64,000 nucleotides of DNA from Nocardia acidivorans NBRC 108247. GTDB lineage: Bacteria > Actinomycetota > Actinomycetes > Mycobacteriales > Mycobacteriaceae. Each line of letters starts with the position of its first letter. Position 1 is the first letter of the stretch. Positions 25,138-34,343 of this stretch are shown here, one piece after another. The notes beneath the pieces are model-generated. The model did no database searches. It was not told where the DNA came from and worked only from the letters and a program-made list of their open reading frames with translations. The position numbers were made by a program, and so were the translations under genes. The DNA is taken from contig NZ_BDAW01000012.1 of the NCBI RefSeq assembly GCF_001625085.1, positions 62,001 through 126,000 on the forward strand, in the 5' to 3' direction.

Positions 25138-25320
25138 TCAACGGTGCGGGAAAGCGACGTGTCCGTCGGGCCGGATGAGCACCCGCGCGCCCTCGGTGAC
25201 GCCGTAGGCCCGAAACGCGTGACCGTCGAGATCGACCAGCTCAGCGCCGGCGGGGGAGTCCGGAACGGCCGTCCCGGGCCGCGATACGCGGACAACCCGA
25301 GTCTGCCCGAGCGCCCCGGT
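25138..25320 (-). pseudogene. C-terminal remnant of an FAD-dependent monooxygenase
   Basis: The minus strand reads, ending at TGA 25140-25138, GQTRVVRVSRPGTAVPDSPA then GAELVDLDGHAFRAYGV, EGARVLIRPDGHVAFPHR. This is the typical end of PgaE/RdmE-type FAD monooxygenases (DG-H-x-V near the C-terminus). About 60 codons remain without a stop. All of the FAD-binding N-terminal part is missing: homology ends at about 25320, exactly where an opposite-strand remnant begins. Confidence 0.55.
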
Positions 25321-25321
25321 C

Positions 25322-25528
25322 CGATATCGCGATCACCTGGACGGCTTCGCCGCCGCCGGGCTGAAACTGCCCGGCACCGCGCAGGCCGGCCTCGCCAGGA
25401 TGTTCCTGGCGACCAGCGGCCGACTGCAAGCCGTGCAAGAGGGTGCGGTCGAAGTGTCCGACGCCGAGGCCGTCGACGCGCTGACCCTCTTCATCTGGCG
25501 CGGCCTCACCGGCCGCGATATCGAATAG
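25322..25528 (+). pseudogene. C-terminal remnant of a TetR-like regulator
   Basis: 68 uninterrupted codons (RYRDHLDGFAAAGLKLPGTA ... EAVDALTLFIWRGLTGRDIE) followed by TAG. The composition and last helix look like the ligand-binding C-terminus of a TetR-family protein. No start codon or HTH precedes it. The frame meets the oppositely oriented monooxygenase remnant at about 25320, suggesting that one deletion removed both 5' ends. The family call is tentative. Confidence 0.45.
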
Positions 25529-25529
25529 C

Positions 25530-26495
25530 TCAGGGCAGCAGGACAACCGACCCGGTCGTCTTGCGCCCCTCCAGATCCCGGTGCGCCTGCTCGGCATGGG
25601 CCAGCGGATAACTCGCACCCACCCGCACATTCAATGATCCATCAGCAATGGCGTTCATGATATCGCCTGCGCGCCACAGCAATTCGGTCCGATCGCGGAC
25701 ATAGTGCACGAGCGTCGGCCGCGTCACGAACAATGATCCCGCCGGATTCAAGCGCTGCAGATCGAACGGCGGCACCGGTCCGCTGGCCGCGCCGTAGAGC
25801 GCGACCATGCCGCGAATCCGCGTCGACGCCAGACTGGCCTCGAAGGTGTCCTTGCCGACCCCGTCATAGGCCGCCGCCACGCCCACCCCATCGGTGAGTT
25901 CCCTTACCCGCTCGGCGATTTCGTCGTCATAGCGCAGCACCTCGGCCGCGCCCGCCTCGCGCGAGAGCTTCTCCTTGTCATCGGTGGACACCGTGGTGAT
26001 CACCCGAATCCCGCGCCCCGCCAGCAGCTGGGTCAGAATCAACCCGACCCCGCCCGCCCCCGCATGCACGAGCACCGTCTCACCCATCTCGGGCTTGTAG
26101 ATCGACTCGATCAGATAGTGCGCCGTCATCCCCTGCAGCAGCGCGGAGGCGGCCACCGGCGCGGCCACCCCGGCCGGCACCGGAATCGCCGAAGCCGCGG
26201 GTACCAGCACCTTCTCGGCATAACTTCCCGGCGCGGCCGCCCACGCGACCCGATCGCCGACCGCGAAGTCGTCGACCTCGGCCCCGACCGCGATCACCAC
26301 GCCGGAACCCTCCGCACCCGGGATATAAGGCAGCTGAGTCGGATAGAACCCGCTCCGGATATAGGTATCGATGAAGTTGATCCCGATGGCCTCGGTCTCC
26401 ACCAGCAGCTGTCCCGGCCCGACCCGCGGGTCCGGAACCTCGGTGAGACGCAGAACCTCTGGACCGCCGTTTTCGGAAACCTGAATGGCGCGCAT
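25530..26495 (-). CDS. qor: quinone oxidoreductase (zeta-crystallin-like MDR)
   Basis: 321 residues, medium-chain dehydrogenase fold without the zinc ligands of alcohol dehydrogenases. GVNFID-like GINFIDTYIRSGFYP, YIPGAEGSGVVIAVG, and the NADPH loop VLVHAGAGGVGLILTQLL are diagnostic. It transfers hydride from NADPH to quinones or enones. The divergent partner at 26577 and this gene correspond, by remembered gene order, to M. tuberculosis Rv1454c/Rv1455. The stop lies one base from the TetR remnant. Confidence 0.93.
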   Translation of the reverse strand: MRAIQVSENGGPEVLRLTEVPDPRVGPGQLLVETEAIGINFIDTYIRSGFYPTQLPYIPGAEGSGVVIAVGAEVDDFAVGDRVAWAAAPGSYAEKVLVPAASAIPVPAGVAAPVAASALLQGMTAHYLIESIYKPEMGETVLVHAGAGGVGLILTQLLAGRGIRVITTVSTDDKEKLSREAGAAEVLRYDDEIAERVRELTDGVGVAAAYDGVGKDTFEASLASTRIRGMVALYGAASGPVPPFDLQRLNPAGSLFVTRPTLVHYVRDRTELLWRAGDIMNAIADGSLNVRVGASYPLAHAEQAHRDLEGRKTTGSVVLLP

Positions 26496-26576
26496 GAATC
26501 TGTTTCTACACCCGCGCCACTGTGAGCTGTACGGCGGCTCATCGACTCCGATCTACCGATGGGTAAACTCCAAGCC

Positions 26577-26927
26577 ATGAGCGCTACCGCTGCCCAGGCA
26601 CCCGCAAAGCTGTCGCCGTCCGTCGTCGATTCCGTCAAGGGATTCCTCGCCGAACACGGTGGTTCGGCCACCGCGGTGTTGCAGCCCATCGGTCGTATCG
26701 GCGTCCGCGTCACCCTGGTCGGCGCCGACGGTATCCTCGGTGATCGGGTCGTCGGCGACCTGGAGACCGCCAAGGCGCTCGTGGCCGCCGTCGACGGTCT
26801 CACCGAGGCCGATGAGTGGAACCGCGAGCTCGTCTCCGTCGTCACCCCGGCCAAGGGCCACTGGGCCAAGATGGCCGGCTGGGTGGCCAAGCAGAAGCGA
26901 TTCCCCAAGGCGCGCAACGAGAAGTAG
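26577..26927 (+). CDS. conserved small actinobacterial protein (Rv1455-like position)
   Basis: 116 residues, soluble, rich in Ala/Val. A beta-alpha region (GGSATAVLQPIGRIGVRVTL, GDLETAKALVAAVDGL) is followed by a basic helical tail (KMAGWVAKQKRFPKARNEK). ATG 26577 is preferred over the ATG 18 bases upstream because TAAACT at 26564-26569 stands 7 bases before it, the geometry of a leaderless promoter. It is divergent from qor in this group of organisms. Function unknown. Confidence 0.75.
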   Translation: MSATAAQAPAKLSPSVVDSVKGFLAEHGGSATAVLQPIGRIGVRVTLVGADGILGDRVVGDLETAKALVAAVDGLTEADEWNRELVSVVTPAKGHWAKMAGWVAKQKRFPKARNEK

Positions 26928-26976
26928 GTCGAATGAGCCCGCAATCCGCGGGGGGCGTACGGACCCAGAGGACAAC

Positions 26977-27684
26977 GTGTCGGGTCGAGTGACGAAACAG
27001 GCGCAGCTGCGTTCCGCGCTGACCACCCTGTGCGCACAGCTGCGCCCCGGTGAGATGCTGCCCAGTGAACGCCAGCTCTGCGATGACTATCGCGTCAGTC
27101 GTATGACGGTGCGAGAAGTGCTGGGGCAGTTGGAAACCGAGGGCGTCATCACCCGTATCCCGGGTAAGGGCACCTTCGTCGCCGAGCGGGTGGCGCGCTC
27201 CCGCCTGCATATGGCGTCCTTCAGCGACGACATGCGCCGCCTGGGCCGCACGCCCAGCACGGTGGTGCTGCACACCGATTTCGCTGTGCCGCCGCCCGCT
27301 TCGATCAATGCCCTCGGAACCGGCGCCGGGGACAAGGCTTTTCACCTGGTGCGGCTCCGATTGGCGGACGGTCTGCCGATTTCCATCGATGACGGCTGGT
27401 ATCGCGCGGATCTGCTGCCCGGCCTGCTGGATCACGATCTGACGCAATCGCTCTACTCACTGCTGGAGAAGCAGTACGACTGCCCGATCGATCGCGCCGA
27501 TCAGACGGTGCGCGCGGTGGCGGCCGATGAGCGCGGGGCGGGCTGGCTCGGCACCGATGTGGGCTCCCCGCTGCTGGCCTTCGATCGCATGTCCTACTCG
27601 CGTGACCGCTGTATCGAGCACGCCCAATCCTGGTATCGCGCGGACCGATACCAGGTCTACATGACGGTCTCCGCGGCCGACTGA
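26977..27684 (+). CDS. GntR/HutC-family regulator of amino-sugar use (DasR/NagR type)
   Basis: 235 residues from GTG 26977 (AGAGGA four bases upstream). The N-terminal GntR winged helix is LPSERQLCDDYRVSRMTVRE and VLGQLETEGVITRIPGKGTF. The C-terminal UTRA effector domain includes FHLVRLRLADGLPISIDDGW and AFDRMSYSRDRCIEHAQSWY. UTRA regulators of the DasR/NagR group sense glucosamine- or GlcNAc-6-phosphate. It stands next to the PTS-nag genes, whose divergent promoter region carries two TGGTTATAACCA palindromes of the form bound by this group. The match of regulator to sites is inferred. Confidence 0.85.
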   Translation: MSGRVTKQAQLRSALTTLCAQLRPGEMLPSERQLCDDYRVSRMTVREVLGQLETEGVITRIPGKGTFVAERVARSRLHMASFSDDMRRLGRTPSTVVLHTDFAVPPPASINALGTGAGDKAFHLVRLRLADGLPISIDDGWYRADLLPGLLDHDLTQSLYSLLEKQYDCPIDRADQTVRAVAADERGAGWLGTDVGSPLLAFDRMSYSRDRCIEHAQSWYRADRYQVYMTVSAAD

Positions 27685-27693
27685 CGCCGATAC

Positions 27694-27733
27694 GACCGAG
27701 CCCCAGTCTGATTCAGGCCGGAGCTCGGTTCGT
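27694..27733 (+). terminator. weak bidirectional hairpin between converging genes
   Basis: ACCGAGC (27695-27701) pairs with GCTCGGT (27723-27729) around a long partly paired loop, followed by TCGTTT. It lies between the GntR gene and the converging IIA gene. The loop is long, so strength is uncertain. Confidence 0.4.
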
Positions 27734-27745
27734 TTGCGGGGCCGC

Positions 27746-28195
27746 TCAGATGGAGAAGAGCACCGCACCGGTGGTGATCGCACCGGCGGCGGCGTGCTGT
27801 GCCGATCCCGGAGGGGTGTCCATGACGACCACCGGCACCGCGGCGCTGAGCCCGAGGCGGCGAATGGCGTTCGGGGAGAAGGTAACCAGAGGTTCGCCAA
27901 CCTCGATGCGCGCGCCCTCGGCGGCTTTCACCTCGAAGAGATCGGGCTTGCCGACGGTATCGATGCCCACGTGCAGTAGCACCCCGACACCGTCCTCGGA
28001 GACGATGACCGCGGCATGCGGATGCAGCTTGACGATCGACCCGGAGATCGGCGCGACCACGGTGATCGACTCATCGGTATCGGGTGGTTCGATGGCGACG
28101 CCGGAGCCGACCATCTCGGCCGCGAAGACCGGATCGGGCACCTCGGACAGCGGGATGGCGGTGCCCGGCAGGGGCGCGAGAATCTGTGTGCTCAT
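27746..28195 (-). CDS. PTS system EIIA component (glucose/GlcNAc type)
   Basis: 149 residues, a complete EIIA-Glc domain. Active-site His75 is in VLLHVGIDTV and the second conserved His60 in KLHPHAAVIV. AEMVGSGVAIEP and APISGSIVKL are the other signatures. It accepts phosphate from HPr and passes it to EIIB. It is second in a two-gene leftward operon, 5 bases after EIIB. In proteobacteria this protein is also a regulator (Crr); nothing here shows such a role. Confidence 0.93.
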   Translation of the reverse strand: MSTQILAPLPGTAIPLSEVPDPVFAAEMVGSGVAIEPPDTDESITVVAPISGSIVKLHPHAAVIVSEDGVGVLLHVGIDTVGKPDLFEVKAAEGARIEVGEPLVTFSPNAIRRLGLSAAVPVVVMDTPPGSAQHAAAGAITTGAVLFSI

Positions 28196-28200
28196 GGTGT

Positions 28201-28431
28201 TCAGAGCAGATCGTTGATGTCTTCGGCCAGGGCGTCGGCGGTGGGGCCGACCACGACCTGAACCGCGTCACCCACCTTGACCACGCCGTGAGCGCCCGCG
28301 GCCTTGAGATCCTTCTCGTTCACCAGGGCAGGGTCCTTGACTTCGACGCGCAGGCGCGTGATGCAGCCCTCGACCTCGATGATATTGCCGGTACCGCCGA
28401 GACCGGCGACGATTTGATCGACTTTCGACAT
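28201..28431 (-). CDS. PTS system EIIB component (glucose/GlcNAc type)
   Basis: 76 residues, one EIIB domain. The phosphorylated Cys is C23 in IEVEGCITRLRVEV. GAHGVVKVGDAVQVVVG completes the fold. It takes phosphate from EIIA and phosphorylates the sugar during import by the EIIC at 28543. GGAGG sits 4 bases before the ATG. The gene is transcribed leftwards from the region holding the two palindromic operators. Split IIA, IIB and IIC genes are the usual arrangement in Streptomyces nag systems. Confidence 0.93.
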   Translation of the reverse strand: MSKVDQIVAGLGGTGNIIEVEGCITRLRVEVKDPALVNEKDLKAAGAHGVVKVGDAVQVVVGPTADALAEDINDLL

Positions 28432-28452
28432 CTTTCCTCCGTGCGTGTCGAG

Positions 28453-28496
28453 TGGACAAAGCTGGTTATAACCAGTTTACTGTGGTTATAACCAGT
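28453..28496 (+). promoter_or_regulatory. PTS-nag promoter with two tandem GntR (dre-like) operators
   Basis: CTGGTTATAACCAG (28462-28475) and TGGTTATAACCA (28483-28494) are perfect palindromes, 20 bp apart start to start. They resemble the TGGT-n4-ACCA core of DasR/NagR sites. A promoter fits around them: TGGACA (28453-28458), a 17-base spacer containing operator 1, TTTACT (28476-28481), with the start expected inside operator 2. Repressor bound at either site would block RNA polymerase. The region also drives the leftward IIB-IIA genes. Confidence 0.75.
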
Positions 28497-28542
28497 CACC
28501 CTATCTCCTGGTGACCCTATTCACAGACCGAGGACCACCGCT

Positions 28543-29774
<1,232 letters not shown>

Positions 29775-29775
<1 letters not shown>

Positions 29776-30038
29776 TGATCAATCGCACCGCTGTAGTCGC
29801 CTCGAAGACCGGTCTGCATGCCCGTCCGGCTGCGCTCTTCGCACAGGCCGCCGCCAAATCGCCGGTGCCGGTGACCATTTCGGTCGACGGTAAGCCGCCG
29901 GTCGCCGCGGGTAGCCTGTTGCAGGTGATGACCCTGGGCGTGAAGCAGGGCGACTCGGTCATCCTCCATACCGAGGAAGGCAACGAGGACACCCTCGACC
30001 AGCTGGTCAAGCTGCTGGAGACCGATCTTGACGCATGA
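29775..30038 (+). CDS. ptsH: phosphocarrier protein HPr
   Basis: 87 residues. Phosphorylated His15 is in ASKTGLHARPAALF. The Ser46-kinase site of firmicutes is replaced (GSLLQVMTLG keeps a Ser but in an actinobacterial context). It relays phosphate from Enzyme I to EIIA. It starts within the EIIC stop and overlaps the Enzyme I start by 11 bases, so IIC, HPr and EI are translated as a coupled set. Confidence 0.95.
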
Positions 30039-31683
30039 GGTACCCGGCGTCGCCGCCGCTCCCGGTGTAGCCGTCGGACCCGTGAAGTGGCTGGCGTCCG
30101 CGCCGGTCACCAGCGCGTCCGACGCCCCCGGCGGTGATGTCGACGCCGAAATCTCCCGCGCCGAAGCGGCTTTCGAGACGGTGGCGGCGCGGTACTCCGC
30201 GCTGGCCCTCGATGCCAAGGGCCCGGCCGCCGACATCCTGTTCATGACATCGGCGTTGGCGGCCGACCCGGCACTGTTGGATCAGGTGCGCTCGGGTATC
30301 CGTGCGGGTGGCCCGACCGCGCATTCGGTCACCGAGGCCGCCGCGCACTTCGCCGATCAGCTGACCGCCCTGGGCGGGATGATGGCCGAACGCGCCTCCG
30401 ATCTGCGCGATGTGGGCCAGCGCGTGGTCGCCGAACTGCTCGGTCAGGATCCGCCCGGAATCCCGGACAGCACAGTGCCTTTCGTGCTCGCCGCACAGGA
30501 TCTCTCGCCCGCCGATACCGCGACCCTGGATCCGGCGATCGTGGTCGGATTGCTCACCGTCGCGGGTGGTCCCACCTCGCACACCGCGATTCTGGCCAAG
30601 GCCCTGGGCATTCCGGCGATCGTGGCCTGTCCGGGCGCGGCCGAGATCACCGAGAACACCGTGGTCGTGGTCGACGGCACCGTCGGCGTCGTCGAGATCG
30701 AGCCCTCGGCGGAGCGTCGCGAGCAAGTGCTTGCCGTGCGCGCACGGCAAGCGGACGCCCCCACCGGTCCGGGTCGCACCGCCGATGGGCACGCGGTACC
30801 GCTGCTCGCGAATGTGGGCAGCGTCGCCGACGCAGAGCTGGCCGTCGAACTCGGCGCGGAGGGCGTGGGCTTGTTCCGCACCGAATTCCTGTTCCTCGGC
30901 AGGCAATCCGCGCCCACCGTGGCCGAACAGACCGAGCAATACGCCGAGATCTTCCGGGTCATGGGGGAGCGGCCGATCACCGTGCGCACCCTCGATGCGG
31001 GCTCGGACAAGCCGCTGCCCTTCCTCAACCTGCCGGATGAGGAGAACCCGGCCTTGGGTGTGCGCGGCTTGCGGTTGAGCAGCGTCGATGAGGGGACGCT
31101 GCTCGATCAGCTCACGGCCGTCGAGGCCGCGCGCGCGGCCACCGGAGCCACCGTGAGCGTGATGGCCCCCATGGTCGGCACCGTCGAGGAGGCGAAGTAC
31201 TTCTCCACCCGCGCTCGCGCGGCCGGGGTGCGGTCACCGGGGGTGATGGTGGAGATTCCCGCCGCCGCGATTCGCTCGGAACACCTTGGCGCGGAGGTGG
31301 ATTTCTTCTCCATCGGCACCAATGACCTCTCGCAGTACCTGTTCGGCGCGGACCGCATGTCCGCCACCCTGGCGGCGCTGCACAATCCGTGGCAGCCCGC
31401 GCTGGCCGCGACCATCGCCATGGTCATCGCCGGGGCGAACAAGCACGGGGTGAAGGTCGGGGTCTGCGGCGAATCCGCCTCCAATCCCGAATTCGCCTGT
31501 GTGCTGGTCGGTTTGGGTGTCGAGACGCTCTCCATGGCGCCGCGCTCGCTGGCAGGTGTGCGGGCACAGCTCGCCGAGGTCACCCTGGAGCAGTGCCGGG
31601 CGGCCGCCGCGGCGGTGCTCTCCGCACGCACCGCCGAGGATGCGGTCGACGCCGCCAGGACGGCGCTGGGGCGGAAGAGGTGA
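30028..31683 (+). CDS. ptsI: PEP-protein phosphotransferase, Enzyme I
   Basis: 551 residues, normal length. The swivelling-domain His185 is in GGPTSHTAILAKALGIPA. The PEP-binding barrel shows GVGLFRTEFLFLG, ALGVRGLRLS and DFFSIGTNDLSQYLFGADR, with VGVCGESASNPEF near the end. It autophosphorylates with PEP and phosphorylates HPr. The start is a rare TTG inside the HPr gene; no ATG or GTG fits the N-terminal strand (PGVAAAPGVAVGP). A 24-bp perfect palindrome lies within the coding region at 30729-30752. Confidence 0.95.
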   Translation: MTHEVPGVAAAPGVAVGPVKWLASAPVTSASDAPGGDVDAEISRAEAAFETVAARYSALALDAKGPAADILFMTSALAADPALLDQVRSGIRAGGPTAHSVTEAAAHFADQLTALGGMMAERASDLRDVGQRVVAELLGQDPPGIPDSTVPFVLAAQDLSPADTATLDPAIVVGLLTVAGGPTSHTAILAKALGIPAIVACPGAAEITENTVVVVDGTVGVVEIEPSAERREQVLAVRARQADAPTGPGRTADGHAVPLLANVGSVADAELAVELGAEGVGLFRTEFLFLGRQSAPTVAEQTEQYAEIFRVMGERPITVRTLDAGSDKPLPFLNLPDEENPALGVRGLRLSSVDEGTLLDQLTAVEAARAATGATVSVMAPMVGTVEEAKYFSTRARAAGVRSPGVMVEIPAAAIRSEHLGAEVDFFSIGTNDLSQYLFGADRMSATLAALHNPWQPALAATIAMVIAGANKHGVKVGVCGESASNPEFACVLVGLGVETLSMAPRSLAGVRAQLAEVTLEQCRAAAAAVLSARTAEDAVDAARTALGRKR

Positions 31684-31759
31684 GCGGGGCAAGACAATTC
31701 GCGACGGCCCGCGGCTCGGGGCGGCGAGCGAGGACGTGGTGCACGGGGGCGACGACGCG

Positions 31760-32926
31760 GTGAGAACCACACTGCGCGGCCGGGTCGTCACCCTCACCGA
31801 GGCGGGCGAACTCGCCGACGGTGTGGTGTCGTTCGACGGACCGCTGCTCGATTATGTCGGCCCGGCGACCGGATTCGACGGTGAGCTCCCCGAGACGGTG
31901 GAGGAGCCGCCGGTCATCCTGCCCGGACTCATCGATGTGCACTGCCACGGCGGCGGCGGCTTCGGCTTCCCGGAAACCGATTCCGAGGGTGTGGCCGTGG
32001 CCGCGGACTTCCACCGCCGGCACGGCACCACCACGCTGGTCGCCTCACTGGTCTCGGCCACCGAGGCCGAACTGCGCGAACGAATCGACTTGCTGGGCAA
32101 GGCCATCGACGCCGGGCTGCTCGCGGGCATCCATCTCGAGGGCCCGTTCATCAGCGAGCACCGCAGGGGCGCACACAATCCCGACCGCATCATCGCGGGC
32201 GACCCGGCTATGCTGGAGCGGCTCCTCGACTACGCCGGTGGGCGGATCCTCTCGGTGACCATCGCACCCGAGACCGCGAATTTCGACGCGCTCGCCGATG
32301 TGCTCGCCGAGGCGAATGTGGTGCTCTCGCTGGGGCATACGGTCGCCGACTACCACCGCTCGGTGCACGCCATGCGTCGCGGCCGGCGGGTCTCCATCAC
32401 CCACCTGTTCAATGCCATGCCCGAACTCGCGCATCGCGACGCCAACTTCCTCACCGCCGCCATGGCCGCGGCCGGACGCGGCGATGTGGTGGCCGAGGTC
32501 ATCGGCGACGGTGTCCATCTGGCGGACGGCACCGTGCGCATGGTCTTCGACACCATCGGCCCGCACAATCTCGCCCTCATCACCGATGCCATGGCCGCCG
32601 CCGGGGAACCCGACGGCCGCTATCACCTGGGCAGTCTGGATGTCGTGGTGAAAGACGGCGTCTCGAGGCTCTACGACCCGAACGGCGAGGGAGCCATCGC
32701 GGGTGGCACCGCCTGCGCCGCGGATGTACTGCGCCGCACCGTCTTCCATGCGGGCGTGGACCTCACCGCCGCCGCCACCGCGGCCTGCGCCACCCCCGCG
32801 CGGCTGCTCGGCCGCGCGCACGAGATCGGCGCGTTGCGCCCCGGAATGCGCGCGGATCTGCTCGTCACCGACCATCATCTCGAGCCTACGATCGTGTACA
32901 AGGACGGAGCCCAATGGAACTCGTGA
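31760..32926 (+). CDS. nagA: N-acetylglucosamine-6-phosphate deacetylase
   Basis: 388 residues from GTG 31760; an upstream GTG pair at 31736 is possible. Amidohydrolase fold: metal site GLIDVHCHGGGGFGF, LEGPFISEHRRGAHNP, the later His ligands in LSLGHTVADY and THLFNAM, and the catalytic Asp in ALITDAMAAAG. It removes acetate from GlcNAc-6-phosphate, giving glucosamine-6-phosphate. It follows ptsI by 76 bases, and its stop lies 13 bases inside nagB, so nagA and nagB are coupled. Confidence 0.93.
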   Translation: MRTTLRGRVVTLTEAGELADGVVSFDGPLLDYVGPATGFDGELPETVEEPPVILPGLIDVHCHGGGGFGFPETDSEGVAVAADFHRRHGTTTLVASLVSATEAELRERIDLLGKAIDAGLLAGIHLEGPFISEHRRGAHNPDRIIAGDPAMLERLLDYAGGRILSVTIAPETANFDALADVLAEANVVLSLGHTVADYHRSVHAMRRGRRVSITHLFNAMPELAHRDANFLTAAMAAAGRGDVVAEVIGDGVHLADGTVRMVFDTIGPHNLALITDAMAAAGEPDGRYHLGSLDVVVKDGVSRLYDPNGEGAIAGGTACAADVLRRTVFHAGVDLTAAATAACATPARLLGRAHEIGALRPGMRADLLVTDHHLEPTIVYKDGAQWNS

Positions 32927-33696
32927 TCACCGATAACGCGGCCGAAGCCGGAGTACTGGCGGGCCGCATCATGGCCGACCATGTGCGCCGCGGCGCCCGC
33001 GCCATCGGCCTGGCCACCGGTTCCTCCCCGCTCGGCGCGTACCGGGAACTCATCCGCCAGTACCAGGCCGGTGAGGTGAGTTTCGCGGGCGTGCAAGCCT
33101 TTTTGCTCGATGAGTACATCGGCCTGCCGCCCGGCCATCCGCAGTCCTACGCCCAGTTCATCCGCGACGAATTCACCTCGCACGTCGACTTCGCGGACGG
33201 CAATGTGCACAGTCCGGACGGTCAGGCCGCCGATATCCCCGCCGCCGCGGCCGACTACGAGCGCTCCATCGCCGCGACCGGCCGAATCTCGGTGCAGATC
33301 CTGGGCATTGGCGCGAACGGCCATATCGGTTTCAACGAACCCGGGTCCTCACTGCGCTCACGCACCCGCGTCAAGACCCTGACCCCGAAGACCCGCGAGG
33401 ACAATGCGCGGTTCTTCGAGGACGACCTCACCCGGGTCCCGACCCACGTGCTCACCCAGGGCCTCGGAACCATCAGCGACGCGGACCATCTGCTCATGAT
33501 CGCCACCGGCGCGGGTAAGGCCGATGCGGTCGCCGCCGCCGTGGAGGGTCCGGTCTCGGCGTTCTGCCCGGCTTCCATTCTGCAGATGCACCCGCACGTC
33601 ACCGTGATCGTCGATCCGGCCGCCGCCGCGAATCTGAAGGCCGTCGACTACTACCGCTTCGCGGTGGAGAACAAACCCGCCTGGCAGAGCTTCTGA
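32914..33696 (+). CDS. nagB: glucosamine-6-phosphate deaminase
   Basis: 260 residues. Family blocks: IGLATGSSPLGAYRELI, AFLLDEYIGLPPGHPQSYAQ (catalytic Asp in LDEY), QILGIGANGHIGFNEPG with the His of the relay, and LTPKTREDNARFF. It converts glucosamine-6-phosphate to fructose-6-phosphate plus ammonia, the exit of the GlcNAc route into central metabolism. Last gene of the IIC-ptsH-ptsI-nagA-nagB run. No strong terminator was seen after it. Confidence 0.95.
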   Translation: MELVITDNAAEAGVLAGRIMADHVRRGARAIGLATGSSPLGAYRELIRQYQAGEVSFAGVQAFLLDEYIGLPPGHPQSYAQFIRDEFTSHVDFADGNVHSPDGQAADIPAAAADYERSIAATGRISVQILGIGANGHIGFNEPGSSLRSRTRVKTLTPKTREDNARFFEDDLTRVPTHVLTQGLGTISDADHLLMIATGAGKADAVAAAVEGPVSAFCPASILQMHPHVTVIVDPAAAANLKAVDYYRFAVENKPAWQSF

Positions 33697-33783
33697 CCTT
33701 CGCGTATGTCCCGCGGAGGGATTGCCCGTCCCGCATGTGGCCGGAAAGATCTTGCCGGTCATAGTGATTGCCGTATGGGTCTC

Positions 33784-33831
33784 GTACTCGCCGAGTTTAT
33801 ACTACGATGAGTAGTACTCAAGGCTGTACTC
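33784..33831. promoter_or_regulatory. GTACTC repeats upstream of a membrane-protein gene
   Basis: GTACTC occurs at 33784-33789, 33814-33819 and 33826-33831, the last two extended to GTACTCA and 12 bases apart. GAGTA-G-TACTC (33809-33819) forms a short dyad and a TATACT box lies at 33799-33804. This looks like a regulated promoter for the gene at 33849; the regulator is unknown. Confidence 0.35.
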
Positions 33832-33848
33832 ACCCGTAAGGGGTCGCC

Positions 33849-34298
33849 ATGATCGGATCTCCCGCTCCGGCGCGCGTCCAGGACTCCGCTGGTCGACAAC
33901 TTCGTATGGTCACCGCGATATTCGCGGTCGCATTGCTCGTCCACGGTTCGGATCATCTGCGACGCGGTATGGATACCGTCTCGTCCACCGTGATGGTGCT
34001 GGGCACCGTGCAGTTGATCCTGGCCGCGGTCACCATCGTGCTGATCTACCGCAACCACCGCTGGGCGATCCCGGCGGCGATCGGCATCGGCTTCGTCAGC
34101 GCCGCCGGATTCATTCTCGTCCACCTGTTCCCGGACTGGTTCGGCCCTTTCAGTGACAGCTTCATCAACGCTCCCGCATCGGCCAGGGTGAACGGATTCT
34201 CCTGGTTCGCCGCCATTTTCGAGATCGCCGCCGATGTGCTGCTCGGTATCGTCGCGCTGCGGGTGTTGCGACTCGCCGGGCGAGTCCAGTACGCGTAG
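33849..34298 (+). CDS. four-helix integral membrane protein
   Basis: 149 residues, four predicted membrane helices: VTAIFAVALLVHGSDHL, VMVLGTVQLILAAVTIVLIY, IPAAIGIGFVSAAGFILVHL and AAIFEIAADVLLGIVALRVL. A His in helix 1 (HGSDH) and one in helix 3 (LVHLFPDWFGPF) are notable but do not define a family. AAGGGG precedes the ATG at 5 bases. It is monocistronic, between nagB and a methyltransferase remnant. Function unknown. Confidence 0.68.
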   Translation: MIGSPAPARVQDSAGRQLRMVTAIFAVALLVHGSDHLRRGMDTVSSTVMVLGTVQLILAAVTIVLIYRNHRWAIPAAIGIGFVSAAGFILVHLFPDWFGPFSDSFINAPASARVNGFSWFAAIFEIAADVLLGIVALRVLRLAGRVQYA

Positions 34299-34343
34299 AG
34301 GCTCGGCCGGTCGGCGGGCGATCCGGCGGATACCTGCTGATCA

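Noticed and set aside
33697-33783. Possible terminator after nagB
   Set aside because: Several GC-rich words, but no stem longer than about five base pairs and no T-run.
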